Assembly (NCBI GenBank): GCA_963580455.1 | Contig: OY756972.1 | Location: 20,909,001-20,973,000 of the forward strand | Length of the DNA: 64,000 nt | DNA from: Euonymus europaeus | Taxonomy: Eukaryota; Streptophyta; Magnoliopsida; Celastrales; Celastraceae | Reading direction: 5' to 3' | Part shown: piece by piece, positions 1 through 11,951 of the stretch | Numbering within the stretch: position 1 is the stretch's first letter | Layout: every line of letters starts with the position of its first letter | The notes under the pieces: generated by a model | The model's database searches: none | Told to the model about the DNA's origin: nothing | Seen by the model: the letters and a program-made list of their open reading frames with translations, nothing else | Translations under genes and position numbers: made by a program

Positions 1-22
1 GCACTGACAATAGGTTTTTTAG

Positions 23-2524
23 GTTGCTGCATTCTACTTCATAGGGTCTACAAAATCCCATCCTGAAATTCCCGAGCATCTCTCTGCTGAGGCAAAAGAT
101 TTTCTGCTCCGATGTTTACAGAAGTACTTTTTCTATTTCCTTTCCTCTCTTTTCTGCATGGTCTGGTGTTAATCTGAAATATAGAATCTATACGATATTA
201 GGAGGGAGGAAAACTGTTTGGTGTCTTCACATAACATAGATGTTTCAGTACCTACATTCTCAAGTTTTCATATACTTTCTGCACTTCCACTACTTAGAAG
301 TCTCTGGTAGAAATTCATTTATGATATCTAAATTTCATACTATTGTATTCTGTCTTTCACTCTTTCTATAAACTTATTCCTTGTAATCATGATATCATAA
401 GAGAAAAAAAATCCCTATTTTTCTGCTATCTTCAGAAATTTGTGTAAATAAGTTCAATAAATTCTCTTTATTATTGAGATTTTACTTACAATATCTTTTT
501 CATTTGCAACAATTGTATAAAAAATGATAAAATTAACTTTATACAATGTTCAGACTTTACATACAATAACTTGCACGCCTGTTATGGTATGTTGGCTTTT
601 TTCTTCTTCTAAGTTTTGATACCAATAATCTCCAATTACAGAGAACCAAATATGAGGCCAGATGCAACCAACCTGCTGCAGGTGATTGCTCTTTTTGTAA
701 CATTTATTACCCTTTATGTTCATGTTCATGTTCATTACAGTGGTGGCTTGCACTATTTTTGTGTTTTTTATTATAGTTCTGGAGTTTCAATGATCATCTG
801 GAAAATGACCACACAATGATGCAAATATTTGATATCTATTCATGAATTATATGCAGCATCCCTTTATTACCGGGAAGTTTTTGGAGTCTCATCATGTCGT
901 TGATACATTGGTCATGGTTAGTAATTCAGGACTAGATCCTGTGATATTGGTTTCTATTATTTTTTGTCAGCCATCTTTTTAACAAGATTACTATTCAACC
1001 AGGAGAATTCTGAAATTTCTTTGCAATCACATCCCACTGACCTGAACACACTGTAAGTTTTGCATTATTGTCTCTTTTCATTTCTATCCTTGATGCTTTT
1101 AGCGGTTTTGACAATAGCATCGGAATTATTTTTCAGTCAAATGTCAGTCTGCCCTGACACATCAGACGTCTGTAATTTTGGATCTCTGAGTTATTCAACA
1201 GATACTAAGAACCTGTTAGAAAGTAAGCTTGAATGGGGAACAAACAACAGTGATGAAGACATGTGCCAGATTGATAAAGATGATTTTACCACCGGTGAAA
1301 TCAAGCTCACTTCTGGTTTGAATCCGTACAACTTCACCCAGGTGAGAAGTTGTTTTCATGCATTTGTCACAGTTTTGAGTGTAATATTATACTCTAAGAA
1401 AGTTGCTGCATTGTGTAACTCATTTAATCATTTGCTTTAATTAGAGTTGTGATTCTATGTGTGAGCTTTCTGGAGACTGGAGGAACAAATTTAGTGCAAG
1501 TTTTAAACAAGAACCGGCAGAGAAGAATTCAGTCGCTACTGAAGAATCTACCGCATGCCCTAGATCTTTTGGCAAGGAGGAGAATAGTTTGTTTCCTTTT
1601 GCGGCATCAGTCTCCGAGGATGACGATGAACTCACTGAATCAAAAATTAGAGCCTTTTTGGATGAGAAGGTATCATTCTTTTAGCACGAAAGCTGTGAGT
1701 TTTCAGTCATGTTTTTTTCTGGATTGCATAACAGAAATGACTTGAACTTGCAATTGATGCTCCAGGCTTTTGAACTAAAGAAACTTCAGACACCTTTATA
1801 CGTAGAGTTCTACAATAGTTTAAATGAAGCTTGCTCTCCAAATTTTTCTGGGAGTAAATGTGATGAAAGTGCTCCAAAATATGCAAAGTTACCCCCAAAA
1901 AGCAGGTCTCCAAAGCAGGTTCCAGTTTGCTCTCCATCTGCAGCTGTTGGTGCTGGAAGTCCTGGGAGTAATAGTAGACGCGTATCTAATATCAATAATG
2001 TAAGGGATCACAGTTTACATGTGAATTTGTCTCCTCAAAACGATCAGAAAGGGTCCTTGGTCGATGCCCATCAAGAATCAAGTAGCCCAAGGTTAGTCAA
2101 TTGCCTTTTAGGTTGGCCAGATATTTATTCTCTGTTAGCGGTGCTGTGACCTGAAAATGATCTCCACTGTTGCAGTGTGAGCTTTTCTGAAAGGCAAAGA
2201 AAGTGGAAAGAAGAGCTTGACCAAGAGCTTGAAAGAAAAAGAGGTTAGAAATCTTCATATAAAGTATCATACGTGTTGGAAATTATGTCTCATCATTTTG
2301 AATTATTAACATTCCATTCTTTATTATGCATGCGTAAATGAAAGTTCATTTGGATTGATGTTAAGTTCATGTAGAGATGAGTTATTTTTTTTTTGATGAG
2401 TGGTGGTTGTGACACTGTCTTTGCAGAGATGATGCGCTTAGTGGGTGTAAGAGGGAAATCTTCATCCCCCAAGGATCGAGCCTTGAATAGGCAGAGGACA
2501 AGGTTTGCATCTCCGGGCAGATGA
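23..2524 (+). CDS. ANP: ANP/NPK1-type MAP kinase kinase kinase, 3' part only
   Basis: The gene starts upstream of the window. Nine exons can be placed at 23-123, 642-681, 857-916, 1003-1052, 1137-1341, 1445-1669, 1766-2091, 2176-2243 and 2427-2524, all with GT/AG borders and matching phases. The first three encode the end of the kinase domain ([27 protein letters not shown]). The rest is the regulatory tail with ANP/NPK1 hallmarks: [29 protein letters not shown], the charged helix [16 protein letters not shown] and a terminal FASPGR. Family knowledge: NPK1/ANP kinases head the MAPK cascade that drives phragmoplast expansion in cytokinesis, bind a kinesin through the C-terminal helix, and also act in stress signalling. 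The reading frame of the visible part is intact. It is convergent with TAN1; about 690 bp separate the two stop codons. The family is sure; which ANP paralogue it is cannot be told from the tail alone. Confidence 0.93.
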
Positions 2525-3213
2525 ATGTGTCGAAAATTGTGCTGGCTCCAGTACATTGTCTCTATATGAAGAGTTCATGCTATCTCACGAGTCGTGAAGT
2601 AAGGATCTAGTGTGATGGTTTGCCATTTACAGGTGAAAAACAACAGTGAAGCAACATCTCATTGTGTGCCCCAGTATTGGTATAAAGGCTGTATGCTAGT
2701 ACACCACACAAGTCATTCTTGCCACAAAGGGTAAATATCTGAGATGATGTAATGTTCTTTTTCTTTCTTTTGGAGGTGGGGATGGGTTTTCAAATGTTTC
2801 TCAAGTTGCATACAAAATTGTATTACGAGTTGTAGTAGTAACCAAATGAGTATTGAGCACGGCACACCATAGCCTAAAATTTTGTTACACGTTTTCTGAG
2901 CCACATTTGTGGATCTTCTTAAAGAAGCAAATGTGTGTATTGTTGTTTTAATGGAATGGTTTCTTTTCTACAATTCTTCTGTTTCGAAGGCATTAGGGGG
3001 TTGTTTTAGGCACTGGCTAAACGCCCATGGTTGTGTTCTTGTCATTGTAGAAGATCAAGATACGTCCAAAGACACAGGTTTGCATAAAAAAATAAACTTA
3101 AATTTTAGAATGAAAGACTAGATCTATTATAAAAAAACAATGAATCAACTATGGCTGTTGAGAAATTATTTCAAACAGGGCAAAGACAATGCATGCAATT
3201 AACGAATGTACAC
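2525..3213. other. Convergent 3' UTR space between MAPKKK and TAN1
   Basis: This stretch lies between two stop codons on opposite strands. It has no splice-supported coding sequence. It is T/A-rich and probably holds both 3' UTRs. I see no repeat or RNA gene. Confidence 0.6.
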
Positions 3214-4720
3214 TCAAATCCTCGTAGTTGGGAACTGCTTAGGAAATGAAACAGGACGCTGTTTCAGTCCATTCATCAGACCATCAATCTTCTGTACACT
3301 TTTTCTGCTCCTTAAAGGAGACACCAATCTGTTGGCAAGTCTTGAAGGTGAAAAAGATCGCCGCAGTTTCGAGGCGGTTGACACCTTTGGTGGCGATTTC
3401 TTGCTCAAGTTTGTAGACCTCGTAGGAGAAACTGAAACAACTGGTGGGCTCTTGATCTTAACATGATATTTTGAAGAGGATGACGGCGGAGACTTAATCA
3501 AGAACTTGTGTGGAGTCTGTCGTTTACTCCTTGCTATAACCGGAGACCCTGTCTTGCCAAACCTTTGTTGATGCGTAGCAGAAGGTGTAGAAAGGAACAA
3601 AGGGTTTGGAAAAAGTACAGTTTTTTTAGCCCAAGGCTTGTGCTTGGGAGATACTCTGTTCGCCACAAAATATTTACTATTTTCTTTGTTGAAATCATTC
3701 TTCTTCGGAGGCGAAACCTTGAAATTGATGCGGGATCGAGCCCTTTGAAGAGACGGTGTATCGGATTCTGATCGGATTAGTTGCAGTTTATGTTGCTTCT
3801 CCTTCTTTCTTCTAGTCTTGAGCTCAGTGTTCTCAAGCAGGGGTCTCTGTTTCCTCTGTTTTTCTGTGACTGGTGTTTTCGGATCTTCTGGTGCTATTCT
3901 CTTGGTTTTTTGAGCAACTGCTGCTACTATTTCTTTTGCAAATTGGCTTGCTTGTAGAATCTCTCCCACTGTTTCTCCTAACAACATTGCCGGTAACGAC
4001 ATTCGCCTCCATTCGCCTGCGCAAAAGGCATCAAAAGTCAGTCGACCATTCATAAAGTTAAGACTGTTTTTTCCCAGAGAAAAGAAAGTAGAAAGATATT
4101 AGAATTAAGTCAAGAAAGAAAGATGAGAGACCTCCTGTACTTGCTGGGAACTTCCCCACTGGTGATTTCCTAGGGGTACCATTCTTGATCCTTCAAATCG
4201 GTAAATCAAAATAAAGAAAACCCATTTGAGTACTGATAGAAGCAATGGATCAAAACCAACAAAAATTGTATATTTCATCTTGTTGTTGACATAAGATCAT
4301 ACCTCAAAGTTTCTTGCTTGCATCTAAGACTAGTCCTTAGGTAACCTCTTGTGCTCCTTGGACTGAGACTCACTCCAGCTATCAACTTGGTTCCTCCTGT
4401 TACTGTGTACTGCAGTTCTTGCAATCTTGCCATACATTTATCAACCTTCACAAACCCACCAAAGCAAGCACATTCACACATATCCAGAAAAAAAAATATA
4501 ATCAGCTAAAAAAATCGGACTTATGTGTAATTAACATGCAAACCACTGATGAGGAAAACCCTACATTTTTGGATCATCCAAACTCGAGATTTTTATAACA
4601 AAAGCAATGAAAATTCAAGCCCACTTTTAGTTTTACCTTCTTTACAGTTTCTCTGATTAGAATGGGGTTAAGAGGAGCCACCATTGATCTCCTCTGCTTA
4701 GGTGGGGTTCTTGCAACCAT
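3214..4720 (-). CDS. TAN1: TANGLED1, microtubule-binding division-site protein
   Basis: Four exons read from the right: 4637-4720, 4303-4445, 4132-4190 and 3214-4016. The protein has 362 residues. The start is the first ATG of [11 protein letters not shown] and has no in-frame alternative upstream in the exon. The family signatures are strong: [81 protein letters not shown] and [10 protein letters not shown]. The protein is rich in Lys, Arg and Ser-Pro, as expected for a microtubule binder, and has no membrane segment. Family knowledge: TAN marks the preprophase band and cortical division site and guides the phragmoplast, together with POK kinesins. Arabidopsis TAN1 is longer, by my memory about 470 residues; here the middle and C-terminal part are shorter but the conserved N-terminal half is complete. 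Identification is confident. Confidence 0.95.
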
Positions 4721-5389
4721 GATTGCAACCTCAAACACCCACCACAACAAAAAGAGCCTAAAAGTATTTGCTCTCTGTTTCTCTCTCTAAATACCCATAA
4801 ACCTGAGAGACTTCATCATAATGGGTTTCCTTCGGTTACAGTTTCTTTCTAAATCCCTCTCTCTCAGACCAAAGTGAAAAAGTCAAAAACAGAACTTGAA
4901 ACATAAACTCTTATAACGGATCTATTTTGTCTCAACGGTCCAATCTATCACAGGGACAAAAACGCAAGCTAACGGCTACTTTCTTATTTTCAACTTAAAA
5001 TAATATTTTCCCTACTTTAAGACATAGTGCCCAAGTGGGCCAGAGAATCGTTGTTTCTTTATAGATCAGCGGCTCGTGGAGATCTTTTTGACGCGTGTCA
5101 CAAATCAAATGCACTCTACGACTTAACTTTGGGTTGCCAACACATGTCACGCATCAATTGCATAGTCACCAATTAAATCACTTTAATTTTTTTTATTTAC
5201 ATATTTGAACGTTTATAATCATTTATGTCGTCCGTAATAAAAAAAAAGGTCTATATATATTTTAATCCCGAGTAGGTCCCCAAATATGAATGATCCCTAT
5301 CTTAATGTTTATACTATTTGCAATCCACGAATTTCTAGTGACACCCTTAATATGTTAAAAATTCTAATCTAGCACACTCTAAGATCACA
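4721..5389. promoter_or_regulatory. TAN1: TAN1 upstream region
   Basis: About 670 bp precede the TAN1 start codon on the minus strand, before a retroelement relic. It includes pyrimidine runs near 4840-4865 that read as a GA-rich leader on the sense strand. I could not define a convincing TATA box or a mitosis-specific activator site. Confidence 0.3.
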
Positions 5390-5640
5390 ATGAAGACTCA
5401 TGATTATTCTTATTTTGGTTCTATCATCCAAGATTGTAAAATCCTATCTAAAGATTTATGTGATAACTCATGTTATTAGGTCAGTGAATTGGGTTGCACA
5501 TGTTTTAGCTTGTCCCGCAGGTTTCATGTCTAGTTTAGGGAGTTGGGGTATCACCCCTCCTCATTTTATTTTGGATGCATTGGGGTTAGATCATTTTTAA
5601 TGAGAGTCCTACTTATTATAATAAAAAAAAGATGACAATG
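5390..5640 (+). mobile_element. 3' end of a decayed LINE (RNase H-like tail)
   Basis: The frame at 5400-5600 reads VIRSVNWVAHVLA and then SLGSWGITPPHFILDALGLD before a stop. This layout (N-x-x-A-H-x-L-A followed by a tryptophan-containing tail of about 25 residues and a stop) is that of the RNase H domain closing many plant non-LTR retrotransposon ORFs. It is followed by a short T/A-rich tail. No reverse transcriptase is recognisable upstream, so it is a 5'-truncated relic, as is usual for LINEs. Confidence 0.55.
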
Positions 5641-5699
5641 AACAAGTTTTTCTTTTCTTCATTTCAGTCGTTCTCATAAGATTCCAACCTCTGATGACG

Positions 5700-5830
5700 G
5701 TTTTATTTAGGAAAAGGGTGAAACATGTAGGGCTCGATCCGCATATTCTTTATGTGGTGGTGGAGTCTATCGTCATACCAAAAAATGGCCAGATCGGGAA
5801 CCTATTATGTGCGTAGTTAGTCTCTTCTGA
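5700..5830 (+). mobile_element. Possible LINE ORF1 zinc-knuckle relic
   Basis: A short open segment reads LCGGGVYRHTKKWPDREP, which resembles the CCHC knuckle of plant LINE ORF1 proteins (CxxCGxxGHxxxxCP), with cysteines replaced. It sits just beyond the RNase H relic, so it would belong to a second degraded LINE. Support is weak. Confidence 0.25.
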
Positions 5831-6725
5831 CGTGATTTCGACAAAATGAGCGTGTTTTGTTACCAATTGATGGTAAAAAATGATATGTCTATGTCAGAAG
5901 CTTCAATTTGATTGGTCAACCGCCCCTTAATGATGATCGGAAGAAGGAGGATGGTGGTTGTCTTTTTGGTGGGAGAAGAGGACCTAAGTGAAGGCAAATA
6001 ACTTTTTGGTATATTTTGCAATTTATGAAATATTCTGGATATGGGGTGTGCTTGAATTTATCTGGATTTCTTTTTCTTTTTCTTTTCTTTTTTTAAAAAA
6101 TGAATGTGTTGGGAACATTCTATTTTTGGTGTAGGTATAAAAGTAGAAATGTAACTAAAAATTCGTGGAATGTGTAAATAGTAAAAACTCCATTTTAATC
6201 CTCCCATCGTTTTAAATTTAAGAAGAAAAGGAGGCGGAAAAAAGAAGCCACTGACCAATGATACTGTTGTCTTTTACAATAGAGAAGTCCAGACTCCATG
6301 GTAAGGGTGGGTGTGTATGTTCATGAGATTCATTTCTTCAAATTTTCATTCAGTGCAAGAGAGGTTCAAAAGAAATAAAGCATAAAAACAAATCCTGTGA
6401 GTTAGGTGTAAAATCCAAGACATACAATGAGAAAAAGCATTTCTTGAAATGGTGGTTACAAATTTCAAGTATATGGTGTTTGGATCATGTCTCCTCCCAT
6501 TTTTTTTTGCAAATTTGATATTCAATGATTAAGGAACTAGCTACATCAAATAGAAAAGTACAATCGAACCAGCAATCATTGCTCGATATGCAGATCGAGT
6601 CTCCATATCTAATCAACACACACATACATCATGGGAATGCAACTCCAGCAAGGCAAAGGGAAATAGACTTTGACAGTAAGGATCACTCCGGTAAGGCAAA
6701 GGGAAATGAACTGTGACAATAAGGA
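5831..6725. other. Intergenic, upstream of the TAN1 side and 3' of KIN14S
   Basis: AT-rich sequence with T-runs near 6068-6093 and no supported coding sequence. The right edge probably contains the 3' UTR of the minus-strand kinesin. A short direct repeat (aaggcaaagggaaat) occurs near 6650 and 6694. Confidence 0.4.
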
Positions 6726-9700
6726 TCACCGGTTATCAGTTGAGGGTCGATAAGGCAACAACGACATTTTCCCTTGATTCTGCATGGTTCTCAGCCTGAG
6801 TGGACTCCATACCAGCGATTTCCGTTGCAGGGCAACCACTGTTGGATGCTTCGGCTTCCATGATCCAGCCTGTGTTGGAGGACTCCCCATGAATTTACTA
6901 CTGCTTCTCATGGCGATTGGTGTAGTTAAATCTGATGTTGTCCTGTACTCTGGCAATGGAGAGAACAACTTTGAGTACCTTGCCTTCCGCGGATCCTTCA
7001 GCAAAGGCAACCTACCTATTGCGCTTTCATTTCTATATTGTGAAGCAGAGTTGTTAAGGGGAGTTGCCATGTAAGAACTTGGGTCTGGTTGTAGAGTAGC
7101 AATGGATACCCGTCTCTTGGGCTGAAGGACCTGTGATGTCATTGAAGAACCAGATGGTCTAACAGCTACGGACATACGTCTTGGTTTCATCAATAGGCCT
7201 TTTGTGTTGGTTGTCATTCTGGGAACATTTTCTTTATCCTGTGTTGGAGCAGGAATAACCGATTTGGTTGTAGCAGTTTTACCGGCACGGCGAGGAGAGG
7301 CTTGGGGCATGAAATTGGTTATTCTTCGCAATGGCATTCTCAATTTTGAAGGACACAGTGGTGGTTTCTTCTCTGGTTTGGTCTTCACCGGTGCTTGTCT
7401 AGAAGATGGAACTTGTCTTGAAGAGCGAGTAGAAGCAGCAGCAAAAACTCTGGTTTCTTGTTTTAATCTGGTTTTCCGCTCCTCTGCTAACTGATTCTCC
7501 AGTTCTCGGACCTATTGGAAAATCAATTAAATTTCCCGTTTAGCTGGATCATATGTCACATACAAAAGGATGAAATGCAAACTGCTCTAATAAAAGCCTC
7601 AAAAGAGCTATAATGCAAGACATGCAAAAGCTACTCTAAAAATAAGAACAGATGATTCTCATCTAGAGAACTGCAGGCATGTAATTACCTTGTCTTGAAG
7701 ACTTCTGCAGATATGTTCTCGAGCAGCAAGCCTTAACTGCAAGGACTGCACACTATCCTGCAACTTCTTTGTTTCTTTCTCATCATGCCTTAGCTTCTCT
7801 GCCTGTTAGTTTAGAGAAATCTGAGTTGCAGCTACTCAAAGCAACAGAAAGAAATAATGAAGATACCTAACAGTTACAGAACGAAAAATTATGAAATACC
7901 ATTTGCTTGTACTTGAAAATCTCAGTGAGGTCTGTCTGCTTCCGTGCAGGACCACCACTTTCAATCCCTCGGACTCGACTGGCAAAATTCAGTGAGCAAA
8001 GCGTTTCCCCAAGGTCTCCAGAGCTTGGGCTGATCTGAACAAACATCAGGGTTTTGCAATCTCCTCCTGCATTTCATAATCCAGTAAAGATGAGCCTTTG
8101 CAGATGAAGACCTTCCGGTTTGTTGAAGGAAAATTTATTTGGATTCAGCCCTAAAGGATATAACTTACGAAAACCAATCACTTACCTAATGAACTCTGCA
8201 GCATGTGGGTGAGCTTGGAGTTCCTATTCACAGAAAAGGATGAAAATTCCAGTCATATAAGTAATGGACTACTAGTTAGTATAAGATGAAAAACAAATGT
8301 GTGTGCGCGAGAGAGGAGAGACTATAGAGATAAACCTGTAAGGAATGTGGCTTGTTTTAGATGCAAGTGCAGAGATAACATCCCCGAGTGCAGAAAGAGA
8401 CTTGTTTATGAACTGAGATTCCTTTAGCCGTTCACCTTCAACATCAATTTTTCCAACACGCTCACTACCAGCCAAATCCACCAGCCAAAGGTGGCTCTTG
8501 GTTTTTTGGCCATTGACTAAATTATCCCCCTTTATAGTTACTCGCAACAGGCTGCAAAAAAAAAATTGAGGTAATTTCTGTGGTAAAGAGATGTCTTGAA
8601 CTTGACTCTATATTTGACCAATATGTATCTGCTATAACTCATATCTCATTGAGCTGGCCCTGACCTCACTCATCAAGATACAAGCAACAGAAAGTTAGGC
8701 ATAATTTGTACTCAGTTCTAAAAAAAAAGTAAACAAAGAACCAAGGTACCAGTGAGAACGGCTGCTAAGCTCATTGGCATTGGTGGATCCAACTGCTCTT
8801 ACTTGGCTTCCAGACTTCAGAAGCTCCCAGACTTCCTCTGTACTATGAACTTGAGCTTCAACAAGCCCAGGGACTTCCTGGGTTCCTTCGGCCGCTTGCT
8901 TTATCTCCAACCTTAATCCAACAAAATAAGAAATTCACTTTTACATTCTTCTCTCTCTCAAATCAATTTAACATTAGCCAAAAGCACATAGAAGTGATGC
9001 ATTAGACAAGAACTGGCAGCAAAGTATTCATGTTTTGAACAATATTATAGAGACCAATGATCTTCTCATTTCCCTCAAAAACATGGCAGGTAAATTTGTC
9101 TCTACAGTCAAAGCTTTTTGATTGGGGGAGGTAATATGATCAAGAAAGGTACATTGAACCACCAAGTCCCAAACTAAATTTTCCTCAAGTTGCTTTGTTA
9201 TTCAAATGATCAGGCTTCCTCAAAATAATGTAAAGCAAACACATAAAGGCAGGCTAAAAGAAACTCACTTTTTGCTAGTTTGGTTGGAATTTTCCACTAA
9301 GAGATCCTTAATCTTTTCATTGTAGACCTCCAACATGCTAACATACAGCTCATATCTAACAGTATCGTTTCTCTCCCCAGATATGCGAAACAACTCCTCC
9401 AAAGTCTTGTAGTTGACTCCCCTATTTTCAGGGGTTCCCTCCATAGTAAATGTTTTCCCAGTTCCAGTTTGCCCATAGGCATATATGCAGACATTATGCA
9501 AAGTATTCATGTTTTGAACAATATTATAGAGACCAATGATCTTCTCATTTCCCTCAAAAACATGGCAGGTAAATTTGTCTCTACAGTCAAAGCTTTTTGA
9601 TTGGGAGGTAATATGATCAAGAAAGGTACATTGAACCACCAAGTCCCAAACTAAATTTTCCTCAAGTTGCTTTGTTATTCAAATGATCAGGCTTCCTCAA

Positions 9701-11864
9701 AATAATGTAAAGCAAACACATAAAGGCAGGCTAAAAGAAACTCACTTTTTGCTAGTTTGGTTGGAATTTTCCACTAAGAGATCCTTAATCTTTTCATTGT
9801 AGACCTCCAACATGCTAACATACAGCTCATATCTAACAGTATCGTTTCTCTCCCCAGATATGCGAAACAACTCCTCCAAAGTCTTGTAGTTGACTCCCCT
9901 ATTTTCAGGGGTTCCCTCCATAGTAAATGTTTTCCCAGTTCCAGTTTGCCCATAGGCAAATATGCAGACATTATAACCATCCAGCACTGAAGTCACAATG
10001 GGCTTTGTCTGTGCAAAGACAGCATCTGCATATATGATACATACGGAATTGAGAACTTAACATAACAGGTCTCACAGAAAATGAAAAACAGCCAGGATAT
10101 CTCAAATTACCTTGGTCATCCTCAGGCTTAAACACATGGTCGAACTTGAATTGTTTTTTGGAAGAATCAGAGGAGATGATCTGTAGCTCATTATCCTGTG
10201 ACAAGTCAAATTCCACGACATTATTCAACCCATTGACAATTTCAACTTCATTCAATGGTCTACATCTGCAGAAGACCCTAATATTTCCTTTAAGTTCAAT
10301 AATTTCATTGTAAAGCCGCTTCCGTTCAGAAGACTCCTTTAGGTACTTCTTCTTCAGAAGTTCATGTTCACAACCTAACATCAAACAAAGAAAGAATAAT
10401 GTCATAAGAGCGAAAAACTAATATCTGATAAATAGACTACCACTTCCAGATACTCACTGAGATGGCAAAGCATGTTTATAGCCTCTGGGCCGGGAAAGGA
10501 ATCTGTTGCCATACCCTTCGCTTGATCAGATAGAATAGCATGTTCTTTCTTTAGGTTCTGAAATAGCAAGAGTCAACAACAAGGACATTTCTAAATGGTA
10601 AGTTGAACTCCAAAAAGAAATGATTCCTTCACCCTCACAAAGTGATGATTTTCAGGTTTTCAAGAACCAATGGAATGCACTTAATTCTAACAGCCAAACA
10701 AACAAGAGACAAAACTTCTTCTTTTTTTAATCTGCGATTACATTCTAGGACAATAATGAGAATTTACCTGAATTTCACTGCTCAAATGAATAATCTTCTT
10801 TGATATAGAAAGCGTAGGCCACTGAGATAACGAATTTTTATTCGATATACACTCCTCATCCATCGAATGAGTAGATTCTTCAACTTCATTTATGTTCCAT
10901 ACATTATCTCCATTCATGGAATGGACAATCTCATCAACTAATTCTGTGGCAAACACCAAAATCATCATATCAACAAAGATGAATCTGAAGATAGAGGATA
11001 CGAGGGAACTATATATTTTGCATTAATCATTGATCAATGTTGGAAAAGGACATGACACTTGACAGTACAAAAAATTCGAATTGTTTATTTTCCTACCATA
11101 CTTTTGGGACAGAAGTAAAGGCATACGCATCTGGATTGCTGAATCTAATAACAATTCATTATAAAAATAGAAGAGAAATTTGTTTCTCAGGAACCAAAGC
11201 CCTAGAAGGAGTATAAGAGAATGCATAATTCACCGTTTCGGTTAAAAATTAAAATTGAGTTGAAAAAAGTAAATTAAAAAAACATAAATGAAAGAAATGA
11301 AACTCTCTCTCAACAGCCACTGTTTGATTCGATATTTTTTTCTTGAAACAAAGTGAAAACATAATCATCAAATACCTCAAATGACTCAAACCCTAACTTG
11401 AAAAGGGGATTAAGAAATTCATAACATAACTCCAAAAAAACATCCAAACGTTTCACGTTTCATGTTCTAGGTATCAAACCTCGCTGTAATTTATAGAAAA
11501 GTTAGGTCAAGAAGTAAAGAAAAGAAAAGACGAATCAGAGAAATATACGAGATCTGCTCATCTAAAATTAAGCATTTGTGAATTAGAGAGAAAAAAAGAA
11601 TACCGAAAAAGAGAGGAAGTAGTGCATGAAGGATAAGGAGAAGAACCTGCATTTGATGACGGAGAGGGTTGTGGGTCGCAACGAGAAACCGCATGCTCGA
11701 CTTTCTCCATTAATACTTCCATCATTTGATCTGTCGGCAAAACAACAGAGATTTTAACAGATCGATCGAATGATTGATCAAGAACGAAAGAATTATACAT
11801 AATCGGGGAAAAATCACGCTCTCAGATGAACACAAACGTATGCTACGAGATAATTACCGTCCAT
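6726..11864 (-). CDS. KIN14S: Kinesin-14 of the KIN-14S type
   Basis: Twelve exons give a 797-residue protein with consistent phases: 11858-11864, 11647-11730, 10768-10943, 10458-10557, 10111-10374, 9746-10025, 8750-8911, 8336-8551, 8186-8223, 7900-8066, 7689-7802 and 6726-7511. The first exon is only 7 nt (ATGGACG). The motor is internal: neck-motor junction [12 protein letters not shown] near residue 152, P-loop GQTGTGKT near 236, switch I NELSSRSH, and switch [14 protein letters not shown] coiled coil (KHDEK-type heptads, exon 11) follows. The basic tail contains [41 protein letters not shown] and [15 protein letters not shown], which match the Arabidopsis KIN-14S tail (about 765 residues). 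Family knowledge: kinesin-14 motors usually move towards microtubule minus ends; the specific role of KIN-14S is little known. Intron 6 contains a second copy of the P-loop exon, which must be skipped to make this protein. Confidence 0.92.
9019..9974. repeat. Tandem 478-bp duplication spanning the kinesin P-loop exon
   Basis: Two direct copies abut: 9019-9497 (479 bp) and 9498-9974 (477 bp). By eye they differ only by a 2-bp indel in a G run (near 9124) and one substitution in the exon (F to Y before AYGQTG). The left junction is marked by gcaaagtattcatg, present at both 9019 and 9498. The right copy joins the true exon sequence at 9974 (ttat then aaccatcc). The near-identity means a very recent event, or an assembly duplication. 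Confidence 0.93.
9269..9497 (-). pseudogene. Orphan second copy of the KIN14S P-loop exon
   Basis: This is the 3' part of the duplicated exon, encoding [16 protein letters not shown] through NSNQTSKK with an intact GT donor. The duplication cut inside the exon, so its natural acceptor and the codons for [12 protein letters not shown] are missing; intron sequence is fused in their place. If it were spliced in from a cryptic AG it would put a second P-loop into the motor or break the frame. The simplest reading is an exon fossil that is skipped. Confidence 0.8.
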
Positions 11865-11908
11865 GAATCCAAAATCAGAGAATTCAAGTTGCCGAATTTC
11901 ACAGAGAG

Positions 11909-11911
<3 letters not shown>

Positions 11912-11948
<37 letters not shown>
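11912..11948. repeat. (GA)n microsatellite in the KIN14S 5' leader
   Basis: About 18 GA units lie 48-84 bp upstream of the KIN14S start codon. On the sense strand this is a CT-rich tract, common in plant core promoters and leaders. Confidence 0.9.

Positions 11949-11951
<3 letters not shown>

Noticed and set aside
1..11864. MAPKKK, TAN1 and kinesin as a functional gene cluster
   Set aside because: Gene order matches recalled ancestral synteny, strands differ, and each gene has its own promoter. Kept only as a low-interest observation.
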